Assembly (NCBI GenBank): GCA_900129675.1
Contig: FSRD01000001.1
Coordinates: 5,693,501 to 5,757,500 of the forward strand
Source of the DNA: Bradyrhizobium erythrophlei
GTDB taxonomy: Bacteria; Pseudomonadota; Alphaproteobacteria; Rhizobiales; Xanthobacteraceae
DNA: 64,000 nt
Reading direction: 5' to 3'
Of the stretch, positions 44,023 through 53,329 are shown piece after piece. The position numbers were made by a program, and so were the translations under genes. The notes under the pieces are model-generated. The model was not told the DNA's origin and did not search any database. It saw only the letters and a program-made list of their open reading frames with translations. Each line of letters begins with the position of its first letter. Position 1 is the stretch's first letter.

Positions 44023-44742
44023 CTACCGGTCTCGATAGGGTTCGGTTTCGTCAAATTGACCACTCAGCGCCGGCTTGCCGGCGACTTCTCTGAGAAACAG
44101 GCTGTAGTGATCACCCGCGCGAAGCTGGGGCAGCTTGGAAGGTGCGCTGTGACCATTGCAGGATGCTTCGAGTTGGGCCTGAACCGGATTGATCGCGCGC
44201 GATTTGACACTCCCGAAAGTAGCCGCATCGAAAACGGAGGGGCCTTCGGCGACCTTCAGCGAAGCCTCGCAGCCCGCGATGAGATTGAAAAATCGAAGCT
44301 GGGCTTTCAGGTCGTTGGCGCTGCCCTGGCCTTCGTCGATCGCAAAGCCGCTCCAGCCCGCGCCGTTTCGGGAAACGACGAGCGTATAGAACTTGTCGGG
44401 AAGGGGAGTGATGCCTTCGGCGATCGTCGTACCATCGATCGACAGTTTGACAGGTTTGTCTGCGCGCACCGCCCTGTAGCGGCTCGCGACCTCGTTCTCG
44501 TCGACCGGCATCTCGACAGCGTCGATACGCAGTTTGGCGCTCGCCTTCAGGTCGTCCCCCGCGGCCACGCGAATGAAGGCATATCCGGGCGGCGGCCGCG
44601 TGTCATAGAGCTTACCGATCTCCTGTGCGGCACCAGAGTCGACCGCCAGCCAGCAAGCTGCTAGCGCCGGCGGCCAACGCCGCAGGATATACCTTATGAT
44701 CGGAGCAAGCTTCTCGGCGAAAATTCCGGGTGGGCAAGACAA
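44023..44742 (-). CDS. AlgF-like periplasmic acetylation protein
   Basis: 239 residues. Signal region ends with AVDSGAAQE. Beta-rich body with KLYDTRPPPGYAFIRV, RYRAVRADKPVKLSIDG and FYTLVVSRNGAGW, resembling the AlgF superfamily of the alginate O-acetylation complex. First gene of the acetylation operon, 11 bp before the MBOAT gene. AlgF is thought to hold acetyl transfer together in the periplasm. Confidence 0.75.
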   Translation of the reverse strand: MSCPPGIFAEKLAPIIRYILRRWPPALAACWLAVDSGAAQEIGKLYDTRPPPGYAFIRVAAGDDLKASAKLRIDAVEMPVDENEVASRYRAVRADKPVKLSIDGTTIAEGITPLPDKFYTLVVSRNGAGWSGFAIDEGQGSANDLKAQLRFFNLIAGCEASLKVAEGPSVFDAATFGSVKSRAINPVQAQLEASCNGHSAPSKLPQLRAGDHYSLFLREVAGKPALSGQFDETEPYRDR

Positions 44743-45074
44743 GTTGGTGCTCCGGCAGAAGCGATTACACCTGTGTCACATTAATTGCGATCAGTCAGGC
44801 CGACGTCAAGTCGCGGTCAACTTGTCATAGCATCCTGCGCCGGATTGCGAAATTTGCCCCGGCCACGAACCCGGCAGCGTAGTAAACGTCTTGCGCGGAA
44901 GATGCCGCTGTTAGGGTTAAATGCGCTTCCCGTTGCGAGGGTCGAACGGCAGTCTAGATTTGAGGTGGCAGGAAGGATACCACGTCCGCACGCGCTCTCC
45001 ATTCGACTTCCAGATCATTATCAGATGCTCAAGAATTTTCCGATCGCCCAATTTCTTTTAGCGGATTGATCAAT
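44743..45074. promoter_or_regulatory. Upstream region of the acetylation operon
   Basis: 332 bp with no gene. It must hold the promoter for the minus-strand operon and the plus-strand zinc-ribbon gene. No known operator recognised. Confidence 0.3.
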
Positions 45075-45284
45075 ATGAAGGCGGAAACTCAGATAGCCAG
45101 CGAGGATACGCATGAGTACAAGTTGGTCTGCGGGCGATGCGGCAGCCTGACCATCGAGTTGCCAATCCAGGCGCAGCCGGATCCCCGTTCCCTTCTGAAA
45201 TGCGGCCGGTGTGGATCTCCGAGAGGAACGCTTCAGTCGCTCCGCGAAAGGTCTGTTGAGGCAGGCAGTGGATATCCGGGGTAG
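45075..45284 (+). CDS. Small zinc-ribbon protein
   Basis: 69 residues from ATG 45075. Two CxxC knuckles, LVCGRCGS and LKCGRCGS, about 28 residues apart, form a zinc ribbon. No other domain. Such short proteins in rhizobia are of unknown role. Confidence 0.65.
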   Translation: MKAETQIASEDTHEYKLVCGRCGSLTIELPIQAQPDPRSLLKCGRCGSPRGTLQSLRERSVEAGSGYPG

Positions 45285-45824
45285 GCTGAATTGCTGTCTG
45301 CCGGCTGTCTTGCCAGTGTTGGCCGGCGGCGTTTGGAATGCCCCAATGCAAGGTTACCCGCATTTGAACGCAGGCGCCTTCGCCTTTTCCGGCCCCGCTA
45401 ACCTCCGGAATTTTCTGGCCCTCAACTGTGGTACGAGGCGCGGGCAGGGGTGAAAATCGGCCGAACCCTGGCCAGCATCCTGTCGGATGAATAAATTCGA
45501 CCATCAGTGGCGTTACTGCCTAGCCCAGTAAGGGAGGCCCCCCCCCCGGCTCTGCCGGGGAGGCAGCAGAAGTTTGACATTTCCCGCAGTCGCCCATCGA
45601 CCAAACTCCATGGCGAGAGCCACCAAGCACACGATAAGGAGTTTCGTGATGGGCCAGCACTCAATGTGCCAGCGAATTTCGGAGGTGAACAGTGATTTCC
45701 TTCAGCTCCGCATGTTCGAAATGATCGTGAGTTGTGTATTTGTATGCAGGCGAGACGTACTCGGTACCAGGGCGCTATGTTGGGACCCCATCTTTATCCT
45801 GGCCGCTTTGAGCGGCCCCAATCT

Positions 45825-45855
45825 TAAAGCCCCCGGCTTTGCCGGGGGATATTTA
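45825..45855 (+). terminator. Strong terminator-like hairpin
   Basis: AAAGCCCCCGGC-TTT-GCCGGGGGATATTT. No clear gene ends just before it, so it could end a small RNA or be a repeated palindrome. Confidence 0.55.
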
Positions 45856-45965
45856 CTCTGCCTGGGGCTCCGGCCATGCGCGCAAATTCTTGATCATTGC
45901 TCAGGCGGCCGGGAAACCAGCTTTCCCGTCGGACTGGTCGCCAAGACGCCGGCGCAGCGCCTCTA

Positions 45966-45999
45966 TCAATCGAACACATTTCTCAATCGAACACATTTC
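45966..45999. repeat. 17-bp tandem duplication
   Basis: TCAATCGAACACATTTC occurs twice, back to back (45966-45982, 45983-45999). Confidence 0.85.
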
Positions 46000-46543
46000 T
46001 TGCCGACATCAAGCAGCAATGTGCGAACTTGCGGCGTATTTTTCGGCGGATGCGTGACCAGTAATTTAATGGGTGTGCGACGAAGTTCGATGATCGCCGA
46101 CTACCCGCCCTGCGACGATTTGCATAACCGGATGAGTGCACGAAAGAGTTTTCGCCCGGACGAGCAGAACATGCGATCGACTTTGCACCACGCGCAATAG
46201 CGATCAAAGCGCAGCGGCGACAATCAGCCCCCCGATAGCCAGCTCAAGAACGTAGCGCAGCCGCAAATGAGTTGTGAGGTGAGCAGGACAACGGCCCACG
46301 CGACGAACAGGATACGGATACCCATCTTCGCTCTTCCGACTGGCCCCATCCCGCCTATGCATCAAGCAACGCGCAACCACCGAATTCGTTCACCAGCACC
46401 CCAAATTGTTGCGCCTTGCGCCCACGTCCCACCGCGCGCGGGTGGGCGCCGCATGCACGCTGGCTCATCACCAGCGGCAAAGATGATCAGGAGGTCTGTA
46501 TGGCGGTCTTGCTCTTCCGGCTACGACTGGAGATGCCGATGAA

Positions 46544-46942
46544 CTATGCCTTCCGGCGTCCATATCCGATCAGTGCCAAGATTGCTTTTGCAGCAAGAAT
46601 GCCTGCAACACCGCCTGCTACTTTCTCCAACGCATCAAGAACGCGAGCATCGCGGTCTGGAACGAATATCTGCAAGATTTCGAGGATGGCAGCACTGCCG
46701 GACACGAGAAGGGAAACGAACAAGACTCGGCGGGGGTAGGAAAAATAGAAAAGGAGGCCAAGAACCCCATACGCACCGATCCGCTCTAGAAGCGGGAAAA
46801 ATGCTTTATAAAGACCACCATCCGTCAGTTCCGGCCTCTTCTCAATTGAGGTCAGCGTCGCATAGATTATGAAAGCCAAAAGCGCCCAAGCGGCCGCGGC
46901 GATGAGTTTGTGAACGATGTCGCTGGAGGCGGATCTTTTCAT
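46544..46942 (-). CDS. VanZ-like membrane protein
   Basis: 132 residues with four hydrophobic segments and the VanZ pattern (ALLAFIIYATLTSIEKRPEL; LERIGAYGVLGLLFYFSYP; AAILEILQIFVPDRDARVLDALEKVAGG). The glutamates and the LQIFVPDRDARVLD block are conserved in the family. VanZ-like proteins are often near polysaccharide genes. Function uncertain. Confidence 0.8.
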   Translation of the reverse strand: MKRSASSDIVHKLIAAAAWALLAFIIYATLTSIEKRPELTDGGLYKAFFPLLERIGAYGVLGLLFYFSYPRRVLFVSLLVSGSAAILEILQIFVPDRDARVLDALEKVAGGVAGILAAKAILALIGYGRRKA

Positions 46943-47694
46943 TCTCGAGCTGACGATGTGTCAGATCAGGTGGCCATCAATGCTGACTTTGAACTCCGAC
47001 GATAGCCGCAGACGCTGCGCCGTCGAGGGCTCTCATCGAGACCAATCTCGCGATCAAACTCATAAACATTTCCCTCGCAAAAAATTAATGTACGCGATAG
47101 CGGGATGGATTTTCGACGTCAACAGTTCGAACTTCGGTATAGGAGATTTCACGGCCTGCTGTTTTCCGGTTCCAGTTATCGAACCCTCGCGATGATGTTC
47201 TTGCGCTAGCCATTTAACGATACCCGCTTCGGGATCAGTTCCTGACCTGTGCGGCAATGGGATGTCCCCTTCGCCTGGATTAGCGGAGGTCGTCAGAGCG
47301 GCTTGTGAGGTCCGAAAAAGTGCCGATATGCGATGCTCGGAAGCTCATTTATGTCGAGAACATCCTCTCTTCTGGCTCCTTCGATCTGGTTCGCCAGGAC
47401 TATCCGCTGCCAGCTAGCAGCCCTTCCAACGCTGAAACGCGTCCGCTCTTGCCGCGCGACCTCACCCCCGTAAGACTACTGTCCCGCATTCGCGGCTTGA
47501 ACCTTAGCATTCCGGCCGCAGACACATCAGTGCCGGGGGGATTTGGGGCCCAATGAACATCCAACATCGCCAAGCGATCACTACGCGGCAAGATGCTGAG
47601 CCTTGGTATTCCAGCGATCAGCGGGACCGCCATTGAATTACGGGGAGCAAATCTATCCGCCCGGGATTGATTCGCTGCTATTCGGAGTTGCGTT
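46943..47694. other. No firm gene
   Basis: Short open frames on both strands (46917-47195, 47305-47556) have no family, ribosome site or membrane pattern. I see no element to name. Confidence 0.4.
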
Positions 47695-47985
47695 TTGAGG
47701 TGGGACCGTCGGTTTGATCAGCCCGTTTCTCTGCCAAACGGCGGGCTGGCGCGAACGCTACACGACGCAGCGAAATTCATTATAACCCTCCCAAAATTGC
47801 AGCGCGATCGTCCGGAATGGAGGTTGGCGATACATTTTCTCATGGACGCCGCTGAGGATCGCGGACCGATGCTCTTTGCGCGGCTCGGAGTACTCAGAGC
47901 GATGGAACGCAAGCTTCCGATGTACGGTACTCAGCCTACGCCGCGGCACCTCGCACGACCTTCATGGCGCTTTCGCCAAAAATGA
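47695..47985 (+). CDS. Small rhizobial hypothetical protein
   Basis: 96 residues from TTG 47695; start uncertain. LARTLHDAAKFIITLPK ... PEWRLAIHFLMDAAEDRGPMLFARLGVLRAME is the pattern of a short hypothetical protein seen repeatedly in Bradyrhizobium (usual form: PL-TLRDA-EYI-LPK ... PEWQAA-ALLL-AEHGGPTM-ARIG-MRAL). Function unknown. The C-terminal Pro/Arg tail may be extra. Confidence 0.5.
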   Translation: MRWDRRFDQPVSLPNGGLARTLHDAAKFIITLPKLQRDRPEWRLAIHFLMDAAEDRGPMLFARLGVLRAMERKLPMYGTQPTPRHLARPSWRFRQK

Positions 47986-48676
47986 GTCGCCTCTCGCGAG
48001 GGCCGACCAACTAAGATAACCGGGGCGCCGAAAGCTGAAAAGAGATCAACGACCGCTTCGATTTTGGGTCCGCCTAGCTAACTGCAGCGGCAGCCCGCGC
48101 TTTTAGTTCCTCGATCCGGCTCGCAATAATGTCTACCTAACCCAAATAAACGGACGTCGTTGATCGCGAAGCGCGGCAAAAGCTTGGACTTCACCGGCTA
48201 TTAAGCTAGGCGGCCCGCCAAGCCGCGCCTTCCGATGTCGCTTGGAACAAAACGGACCCGAGCGGGTGTCGCGTTGATGCGGTCCAAGGTCTGCTTCCGA
48301 CTCCTGACCGGAAATCGCGGCTCGAGCGCGACTGTTGAATCCAAACCATTTTCATCGGACAATCCAGCAGGCTTTGGCGCGCTTCCGGCGCGGCGATAGA
48401 TGTCGCTGGCGGCTTGCGCCGGTAAAGCGCTCGCATCACGCCGATCCGGCGAGGGCCTGGTTATCCCGTTATTCCTACCGGATCGGCCCGGCGAGCGCCA
48501 TTAACACGCGAGGATTCTACTGCAACCAAAGCGGTCTTATTAAGGGTGGTGTCGGCGCCGTGGTTAATTCGGGGCCGCAAGTGGTTGGCTTTAGTGGGGT
48601 AATCCGCTTGGGCTATTGAATAGGCAGCGAAACCACCCTAATCTTGTCGAGCGACGGTTAAATAAAGGAGCAACTG
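47986..48676. other. No firm gene
   Basis: A plus-strand frame (48335-48619) is open but unrecognised. Nothing else seen apart from the ribosome site of the small ORF at 48677. Confidence 0.4.
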
Positions 48677-48844
48677 ATGGCTCCACGCCCCGTCTTTCCA
48701 TTGCCAGCGGTTGCTTTCGAAGTCGCGGTTATCGGCGCGGCCACTACGACCGCACAGCAAAAGAAGATGTCCACTTCGGCACAACTCCGCAACTCGCTCC
48801 TGGCCGTCCTGATCGGGACGCTCGATGAGTTCTTTGGGGTATGA
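48677..48844 (+). CDS. 55-aa ORF translationally coupled to H-NS-type gene
   Basis: AGGAG sits 7 nt before ATG 48677. The 55-aa peptide (MAPRPVFPLPAVAFEVAVIGAATTT ... LLAVLIGTLDEFFGV) ends in TGA at 48842-48844, which overlaps the ATG of the H-NS-type gene at 48841 (ATGA, 4 bp). Such overlap usually means coupled translation. Residues from 10 to 25 are mildly hydrophobic; no named domain. Confidence 0.6.
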   Translation: MAPRPVFPLPAVAFEVAVIGAATTTAQQKKMSTSAQLRNSLLAVLIGTLDEFFGV

Positions 48845-49191
48845 ACATGAAATCCGACCATCTTGAATCGATGTCCGTTGACGAGCTTTGGGCTCTTCAC
48901 ATGGAAATTGGCGCTGTTCTGGCGCGCAGGATATCTGCAGAAAAAAGGCAGCTTGATCAGCGACTGCGACAACTCGGGGTAGATGCATTTGAAGGAAACG
49001 CTAGGCGAGAACGGCGTCCCTATCCGCGAGTCCTCCCTAAGTACCGAAACCCCGATAATCCCTCAGAGACTTGGGCGGGCCGTGGTAAGCGGCCACGCTG
49101 GCTGACTGCAAAGCTCAGATCCGGGAAGAAGCTCGACGATTTTCGGATCCAACCGTCGTCTAGTCGGAAGCAGCGCTCAGCGAGGGGTTAA
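48841..49191 (+). CDS. H-NS-family nucleoid-associated regulator
   Basis: 116 residues. The N-terminal helix carries MSVDELWALHMEIGAVLARRISAEKRQLDQRL, an oligomerisation type of coiled coil. The C-terminal DNA-binding core is PKYRNPDNPSETWAGRGKRPRWL, the H-NS signature (usual YRNP-NPSETW-GRG--PRW). It would bind AT-rich DNA and silence genes, perhaps the AT-richer segments between 29 and 37 kb or the decayed parts of this locus. Coupled to the 55-aa ORF. Confidence 0.85.
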   Translation: MNMKSDHLESMSVDELWALHMEIGAVLARRISAEKRQLDQRLRQLGVDAFEGNARRERRPYPRVLPKYRNPDNPSETWAGRGKRPRWLTAKLRSGKKLDDFRIQPSSSRKQRSARG

Positions 49192-49472
49192 CGTAAACGA
49201 GGAGACTGCGGCCAGGGCAGGCTTCCGTCTAGCAGCTCCGCGGAATGTCACGGCGCGGCCACTTCCGCTAATGACGCCATAACGGTCTTTGCGACATCCG
49301 GTCCCCGGTGTCCGGCTATTTAAATTGATATATTCGCGCCAAACTGCCTATAATTAAATACTGAAATAATCATTGTTTGTCGCTTGTTCCCTTGAAATTG
49401 TACTATACCGTTGTGTGTACCGAAAACCTCATCCGAGTGTGATGCCGCGTTGGAATCGCCTAAGCTTGCGGG

Positions 49473-49793
49473 ATGATCGGGCTGTTCCGCTTCGCTCTGG
49501 CCGTCCTGGCCTCGCCATTCAGGTCGAAGTTACCGCTTGAAGCCGAGAACGCGGTGCTTCGACATCAGTTGATTGTCTTGAGGCGCAGGCCGCGTGGTCG
49601 CGTTCGGCTCTCTATGTTGCCCGAAGAGAGAGGGGTTATGGCGATTAACGAAGAGCTTGAGACGTTGAGGTTGCTTCGAGCGTTTGCGAAAATTAAGGAC
49701 CGAGTGAAGCGCCGCGAAGTAATCGAGTTGGTCGAAGATCTTGCGCCGCCAGAAGCTGCCCTGGACGATGAACAGTCGAAGCTCCCTCGTTGA
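49473..49793 (+). pseudogene. Transposase/integrase N-terminal remnant fused to unrelated ORF end
   Basis: The first 40 residues (MIGLFRFALAVLASPFRSKLPLEAENAVLRHQLIVLRRR) match the N-terminus of a common rhizobial IS481/IS3-like integrase-transposase. After RGRVRLSM the sequence changes to MAINEELETLRLLRAFAKIKDRVKRREVIELVEDLA, a separate short-protein type also frequent in Bradyrhizobium. No catalytic DDE domain remains. This marks a deletion/insertion junction next to the cyclase gene. Confidence 0.65.
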
Positions 49794-50023
49794 CAAGCAA
49801 TCCGCCTGCGTGACCTCAGGGATCAGAGTGTGGGAGCAGCATGGACGGCCCTCTACCTAACGCCACCGCGCCACATCTTGACTCTACCAAAATGGCCCGT
49901 CGAGGATCGTGGCAGATGAGTCTGCTTCACTCGCGACAGCGGACCTCGGCGTGCCACCAAGCGACTTCGCCCTGGGGCCAGAGCACAGAAGCCGACACTC
50001 GTTTTCATCACGGAGCAGCCCGG

Positions 50024-53000
50024 CTATGAGGCCGCCAGTGCCGCCTCGATCGCCGGCAGCGCCACCAAGAACCCTTGGCGCTCCCCCTCGGCGCGCAACC
50101 TTGACAGATGCTCCGTCAGACCGGTGGTCCGCATGCCGCGGCCGAACGCGGCGAGCGCGCGACCGCGAGCGACTACGAACACCGACCACGGCGACGGCTC
50201 GCGCCGGGCGAATACCTCTAACGCCGTGGCGTGACGCTCGGCCTGATCCCAAGCGCCGACCTGCAGGCAGGCGTCAATCGCGTCTCGCCTGAACAGCAGG
50301 TGGTTGTGACTGACGGCGCCTGCCTCCAGGATTGCCTCGGCTGTCCCGAGCGCGGCCTCGCGCGCGGCCGGATCGTCCGTCGCCAAAGCGAGGACGCCCA
50401 GCGCGAACGGGCCGAGGAAGGTCCCGCCGGCCTCGCGGCTGATGCGCACGGCTTCCTCCGCCGCGAGAACTGCCTCGGCGCGCCGCCCAGCTTGACGATG
50501 CAGCTCGGCCTGGAACGCCAGCGCTTCGGTGTCGAAGCGCCGCGCCCCGAGCCGCCGGGACAGCGCGAGAGCTGCGTCCGCATGCGCCCGCGCCGCATCG
50601 AACTCCATGAGGCTGTACCGGCAGAACCAGGCCGCGTGATGTCCGACCATCTCCGCCCGTTGGTGCCCCACCAGCTGGGCGGCCGCAATTGCTTCCTCCG
50701 CGTCCGGCAGCGCCCCACGCACATCGCCGGTGATCCAGCGGGTGAACGCCGTCATCGACCGGTTCGCCACCTCGATTCGCCCGAAGCCGTGTCGTCGGCT
50801 GAGCGCCACACAGTCGCGGAAATGCTCGTGCGCGCTGAGCATGCGACCGCTGATGTACTCAGCGTCGCCCAGGCCGCCGAGCGCCGCTGCTTCGAGTTCG
50901 GCGGAGCCTGCTTCATGTGCCAGCTCGAGGCTCGCCCGGTGCTCGCGAAGGCAGCCTTCGAGGTCGCCCCGCGGGAAGAGCAGGTTGCCGCGCAGGAAAT
51001 GGACCCGCGCCGCTTCCGCCTTCAGCCCGAGTCGCGATGCGATTTCTTCAGCTCGCTCGAGGTCGGCGAAGGCGCCATTGAGATCGTCCGCGATGCGCTT
51101 GACCGCAGCGAGGCCGAGCCAAACCCGGCAACGATCCTCCTCACTTTGCGCCGTCGCGAGGGCCGCCTCGTAGGCGACCTGGGCGTCGCCCGTCCGACCA
51201 AGGTCGTGGAGCAGTTCACCGCGACGGCAGGCGAGCCCGAATCTCAAGCCGGAATCGTCTGCCAGCACAAGCCCGCGTTCGACTTGCGCGAGGGCCGCCT
51301 CGTAGCGGTACCGCGCGGCCTGAGCCGTCGCCGCCTTGAGATACGCGCCCGCGGCGTCTGGGTCGTCCGCCCGGTCGAGATGCTCGGCGCGCAAGGTAAG
51401 GTCACCCCGCTGCGCGAACCAGTCGGCCGCGCGGCGATGCAGCTCGCGGCGTCGGCTGTGCAGCAAGGTCGCGTACACTGCATCGCGAATCAGCGCGTGC
51501 TCGAATAACAGTTCCTCGCCGTCCGGGCGCAGCAGATGATGCGTAATCAGAGCGCCGATATCGCAGGACCCATCGCCCAGGAGATGGCGCAGCCCGCCGA
51601 GCGAGAACCGCTGACCGAAGACGGTGGCCGCCTGCACCGCCTGCTTCAGCGCCGGCTCGAGCCGGTCCAACCGCGCTTGCACCAGGCTTTGCACTGTCTC
51701 CGGGACAGCATCGCTGTCCACGCGCTCTGCCGCATCTCGGATCAGCTGCTCGAGAAAGAGTGGATTACCTCCCGCGCGTTGGACGCAGCGCGTCGAGAAC
51801 GCGGCCTGCGCGTCGCCGAGCAAGTTGCTGGCGAGCGCGCACGCCTCATCCGTGCGCAAAGGCGCCAGGTCGATCGTCAGCGGCGGTTCATCAATCCGCC
51901 AGCCAAGCACGAGGGGATCGCCTTCAGCGCGCGCGGTAGTGACCAGAAGCGCGCGGCAGCGGTGAGCGGCGCCGGCAAGCGCCGCAAGGTCCTTGAGCGT
52001 GGCGTCGTCCGCCCAGTGTAGATCCTCGACCACCAGCAACACCGGACGCGCTGCGCTCGTGCGATCGACCAGCAGCTGTGCGGTCTCGCGTGCCCCGCGC
52101 TCGCGGGTCGCGTTGTCCATGGCGTCAGCCAAGGCGCGCAACTCGGGCGGCAGCGGCAGAGCGAGGAGGTCGTGCAGGAACACAGAGCGATCTGGCTCTG
52201 CCAATCCGCCCTCCACGGCCGCACGGAGACCCTCGCGGACCGCCTCTTCGGTCCCGCTCGGCGACACACCGAGAAGACTGCGGACGAGTGACCCGATCGC
52301 GTCGCGTCCAGCACCCGAGCCGAAGTCGAGCACAAGCGCGCCGTGGCAGGCGAACCCGACCGCTGTTGCCGCGCTGCGGAACTCCTCGACCAGTCGCGTC
52401 TTGCCAATGCCGGCCTCGCCGCGGACGTGGATCGTCTGCCCGCGATCGCTCTCGAGGCAGGAGTCGAGCGCGGCCGCGAACCGGCGTCGCTCGTGCTCGC
52501 GGCCGACGAACGGCCGCGCCGCACCGGCCGTTGTTGTTGGCATCGGCCCGACAAGCCGCCACGCCCGCACCGGCGCGGCGAAGCCTTTCACCTGGAAGGT
52601 GCCGGCTTCGACGCAGTCCATTCGATCGGCGAGAGCTTGGTGCATCGCCGCCGAAACAAGGATCTCGCCTGGCTCGGCCGCGGCAGTGAGGCGCGAGGCG
52701 AGGTTCACTGACTCGCCAGTCACGGTGTAGGCGCCGCCGACGTCGCTCGCCACCACCTCACCGGAGGCGATGCCGATGTGGACGCTGATCCGCCGCTTGA
52801 GCGCGGTCACGAGCGCCGGCATCGCGTCGCGGATCGCCAGCGCGGCGCGAGCGGCCCGCTCGGCGTCGTTGCCGCGGTCGACCGGCGCGCCGAACACGGC
52901 CATGACACAGTCGCCGATATGCTTGTCGACCGTTCCGCCGTGCTCAATGACGATACGGTCCGACGCCTGGAAGAAGGCACTCAAGACCGCGTGCACGTCC

Positions 53001-53329
53001 TCGGCGTCGAGCTCGGCGCTCAGACGCGTGTACCCGGCGAGATCGGCGAAGACAACGGCGACCTGTCGGCGCTCGCCGAAGCGGACTACGCCGAGGGACG
53101 TTGGCGGGGGGTTGTCGTCGGCACCGGCTGGGTCCCCAGCGATCGACTTGGCACGCAGAACGGCAATCGCGTCGAGCAGTTTGCGGCGATGGCCGACGCG
53201 TGCGACTCCGAGCTCCTTGAGGTCCTCGGCGGTCAAGCTCGGCAGAACAGCGGCGTCGATACCGTTCTCGCGGAACGCCACCTCGTACTGCTGGAGATCG
53301 AGGCTGCGCAGCCAAGCCGCAATATCCAC
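50024..53329 (-). CDS. SAM/adenylate-guanylate cyclase/AAA/TPR regulator
   Basis: GTG start at 53329; 1101 residues. Domains: SAM (about 1-60, IAAWLRSLDLQQYEVAFRENGID); class III cyclase (about 88-260, VVFADLAGYTRLS with metal Asp96, and HIGDCVMAVFGAP with Asp140); AAA ATPase with Walker A GEAGIGKT (about 304-311); ATPase helper motif VLLVVEDLHWADD; then TPR-like helices to the end. The class is common in actinobacteria and rhizobia and makes cAMP or senses signals through its ATPase/TPR part. Base composition is much more GC-rich than the neighbours, so horizontal transfer or a different origin is likely. Plus-strand ORFs here are shadows. Confidence 0.85.
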   Translation of the reverse strand: MDIAAWLRSLDLQQYEVAFRENGIDAAVLPSLTAEDLKELGVARVGHRRKLLDAIAVLRAKSIAGDPAGADDNPPPTSLGVVRFGERRQVAVVFADLAGYTRLSAELDAEDVHAVLSAFFQASDRIVIEHGGTVDKHIGDCVMAVFGAPVDRGNDAERAARAALAIRDAMPALVTALKRRISVHIGIASGEVVASDVGGAYTVTGESVNLASRLTAAAEPGEILVSAAMHQALADRMDCVEAGTFQVKGFAAPVRAWRLVGPMPTTTAGAARPFVGREHERRRFAAALDSCLESDRGQTIHVRGEAGIGKTRLVEEFRSAATAVGFACHGALVLDFGSGAGRDAIGSLVRSLLGVSPSGTEEAVREGLRAAVEGGLAEPDRSVFLHDLLALPLPPELRALADAMDNATRERGARETAQLLVDRTSAARPVLLVVEDLHWADDATLKDLAALAGAAHRCRALLVTTARAEGDPLVLGWRIDEPPLTIDLAPLRTDEACALASNLLGDAQAAFSTRCVQRAGGNPLFLEQLIRDAAERVDSDAVPETVQSLVQARLDRLEPALKQAVQAATVFGQRFSLGGLRHLLGDGSCDIGALITHHLLRPDGEELLFEHALIRDAVYATLLHSRRRELHRRAADWFAQRGDLTLRAEHLDRADDPDAAGAYLKAATAQAARYRYEAALAQVERGLVLADDSGLRFGLACRRGELLHDLGRTGDAQVAYEAALATAQSEEDRCRVWLGLAAVKRIADDLNGAFADLERAEEIASRLGLKAEAARVHFLRGNLLFPRGDLEGCLREHRASLELAHEAGSAELEAAALGGLGDAEYISGRMLSAHEHFRDCVALSRRHGFGRIEVANRSMTAFTRWITGDVRGALPDAEEAIAAAQLVGHQRAEMVGHHAAWFCRYSLMEFDAARAHADAALALSRRLGARRFDTEALAFQAELHRQAGRRAEAVLAAEEAVRISREAGGTFLGPFALGVLALATDDPAAREAALGTAEAILEAGAVSHNHLLFRRDAIDACLQVGAWDQAERHATALEVFARREPSPWSVFVVARGRALAAFGRGMRTTGLTEHLSRLRAEGERQGFLVALPAIEAALAAS

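Larger units (their letters stand above)
45285..46543. other. Gene-poor stretch with hairpins and short repeats
   Basis: No convincing coding gene. It contains a GC hairpin at 45543-45560, a strong terminator-like hairpin at 45825-45855, and a 17-bp tandem repeat at 45966-45999. A frame from 45574 is open but has no family and odd composition. It could be decayed mobile DNA. Confidence 0.45.

Noticed and set aside
45574-46200. Plus-strand ORF of 208 aa
   Set aside because: No domain, crosses a hairpin and a tandem repeat; looks like random open frame.
50231-51508. Plus-strand ORF of 425 aa over the cyclase gene
   Set aside because: High GC leaves long antisense frames; the minus strand has clear domains. 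Same for the plus ORFs at 51993, 52078 and 52778.
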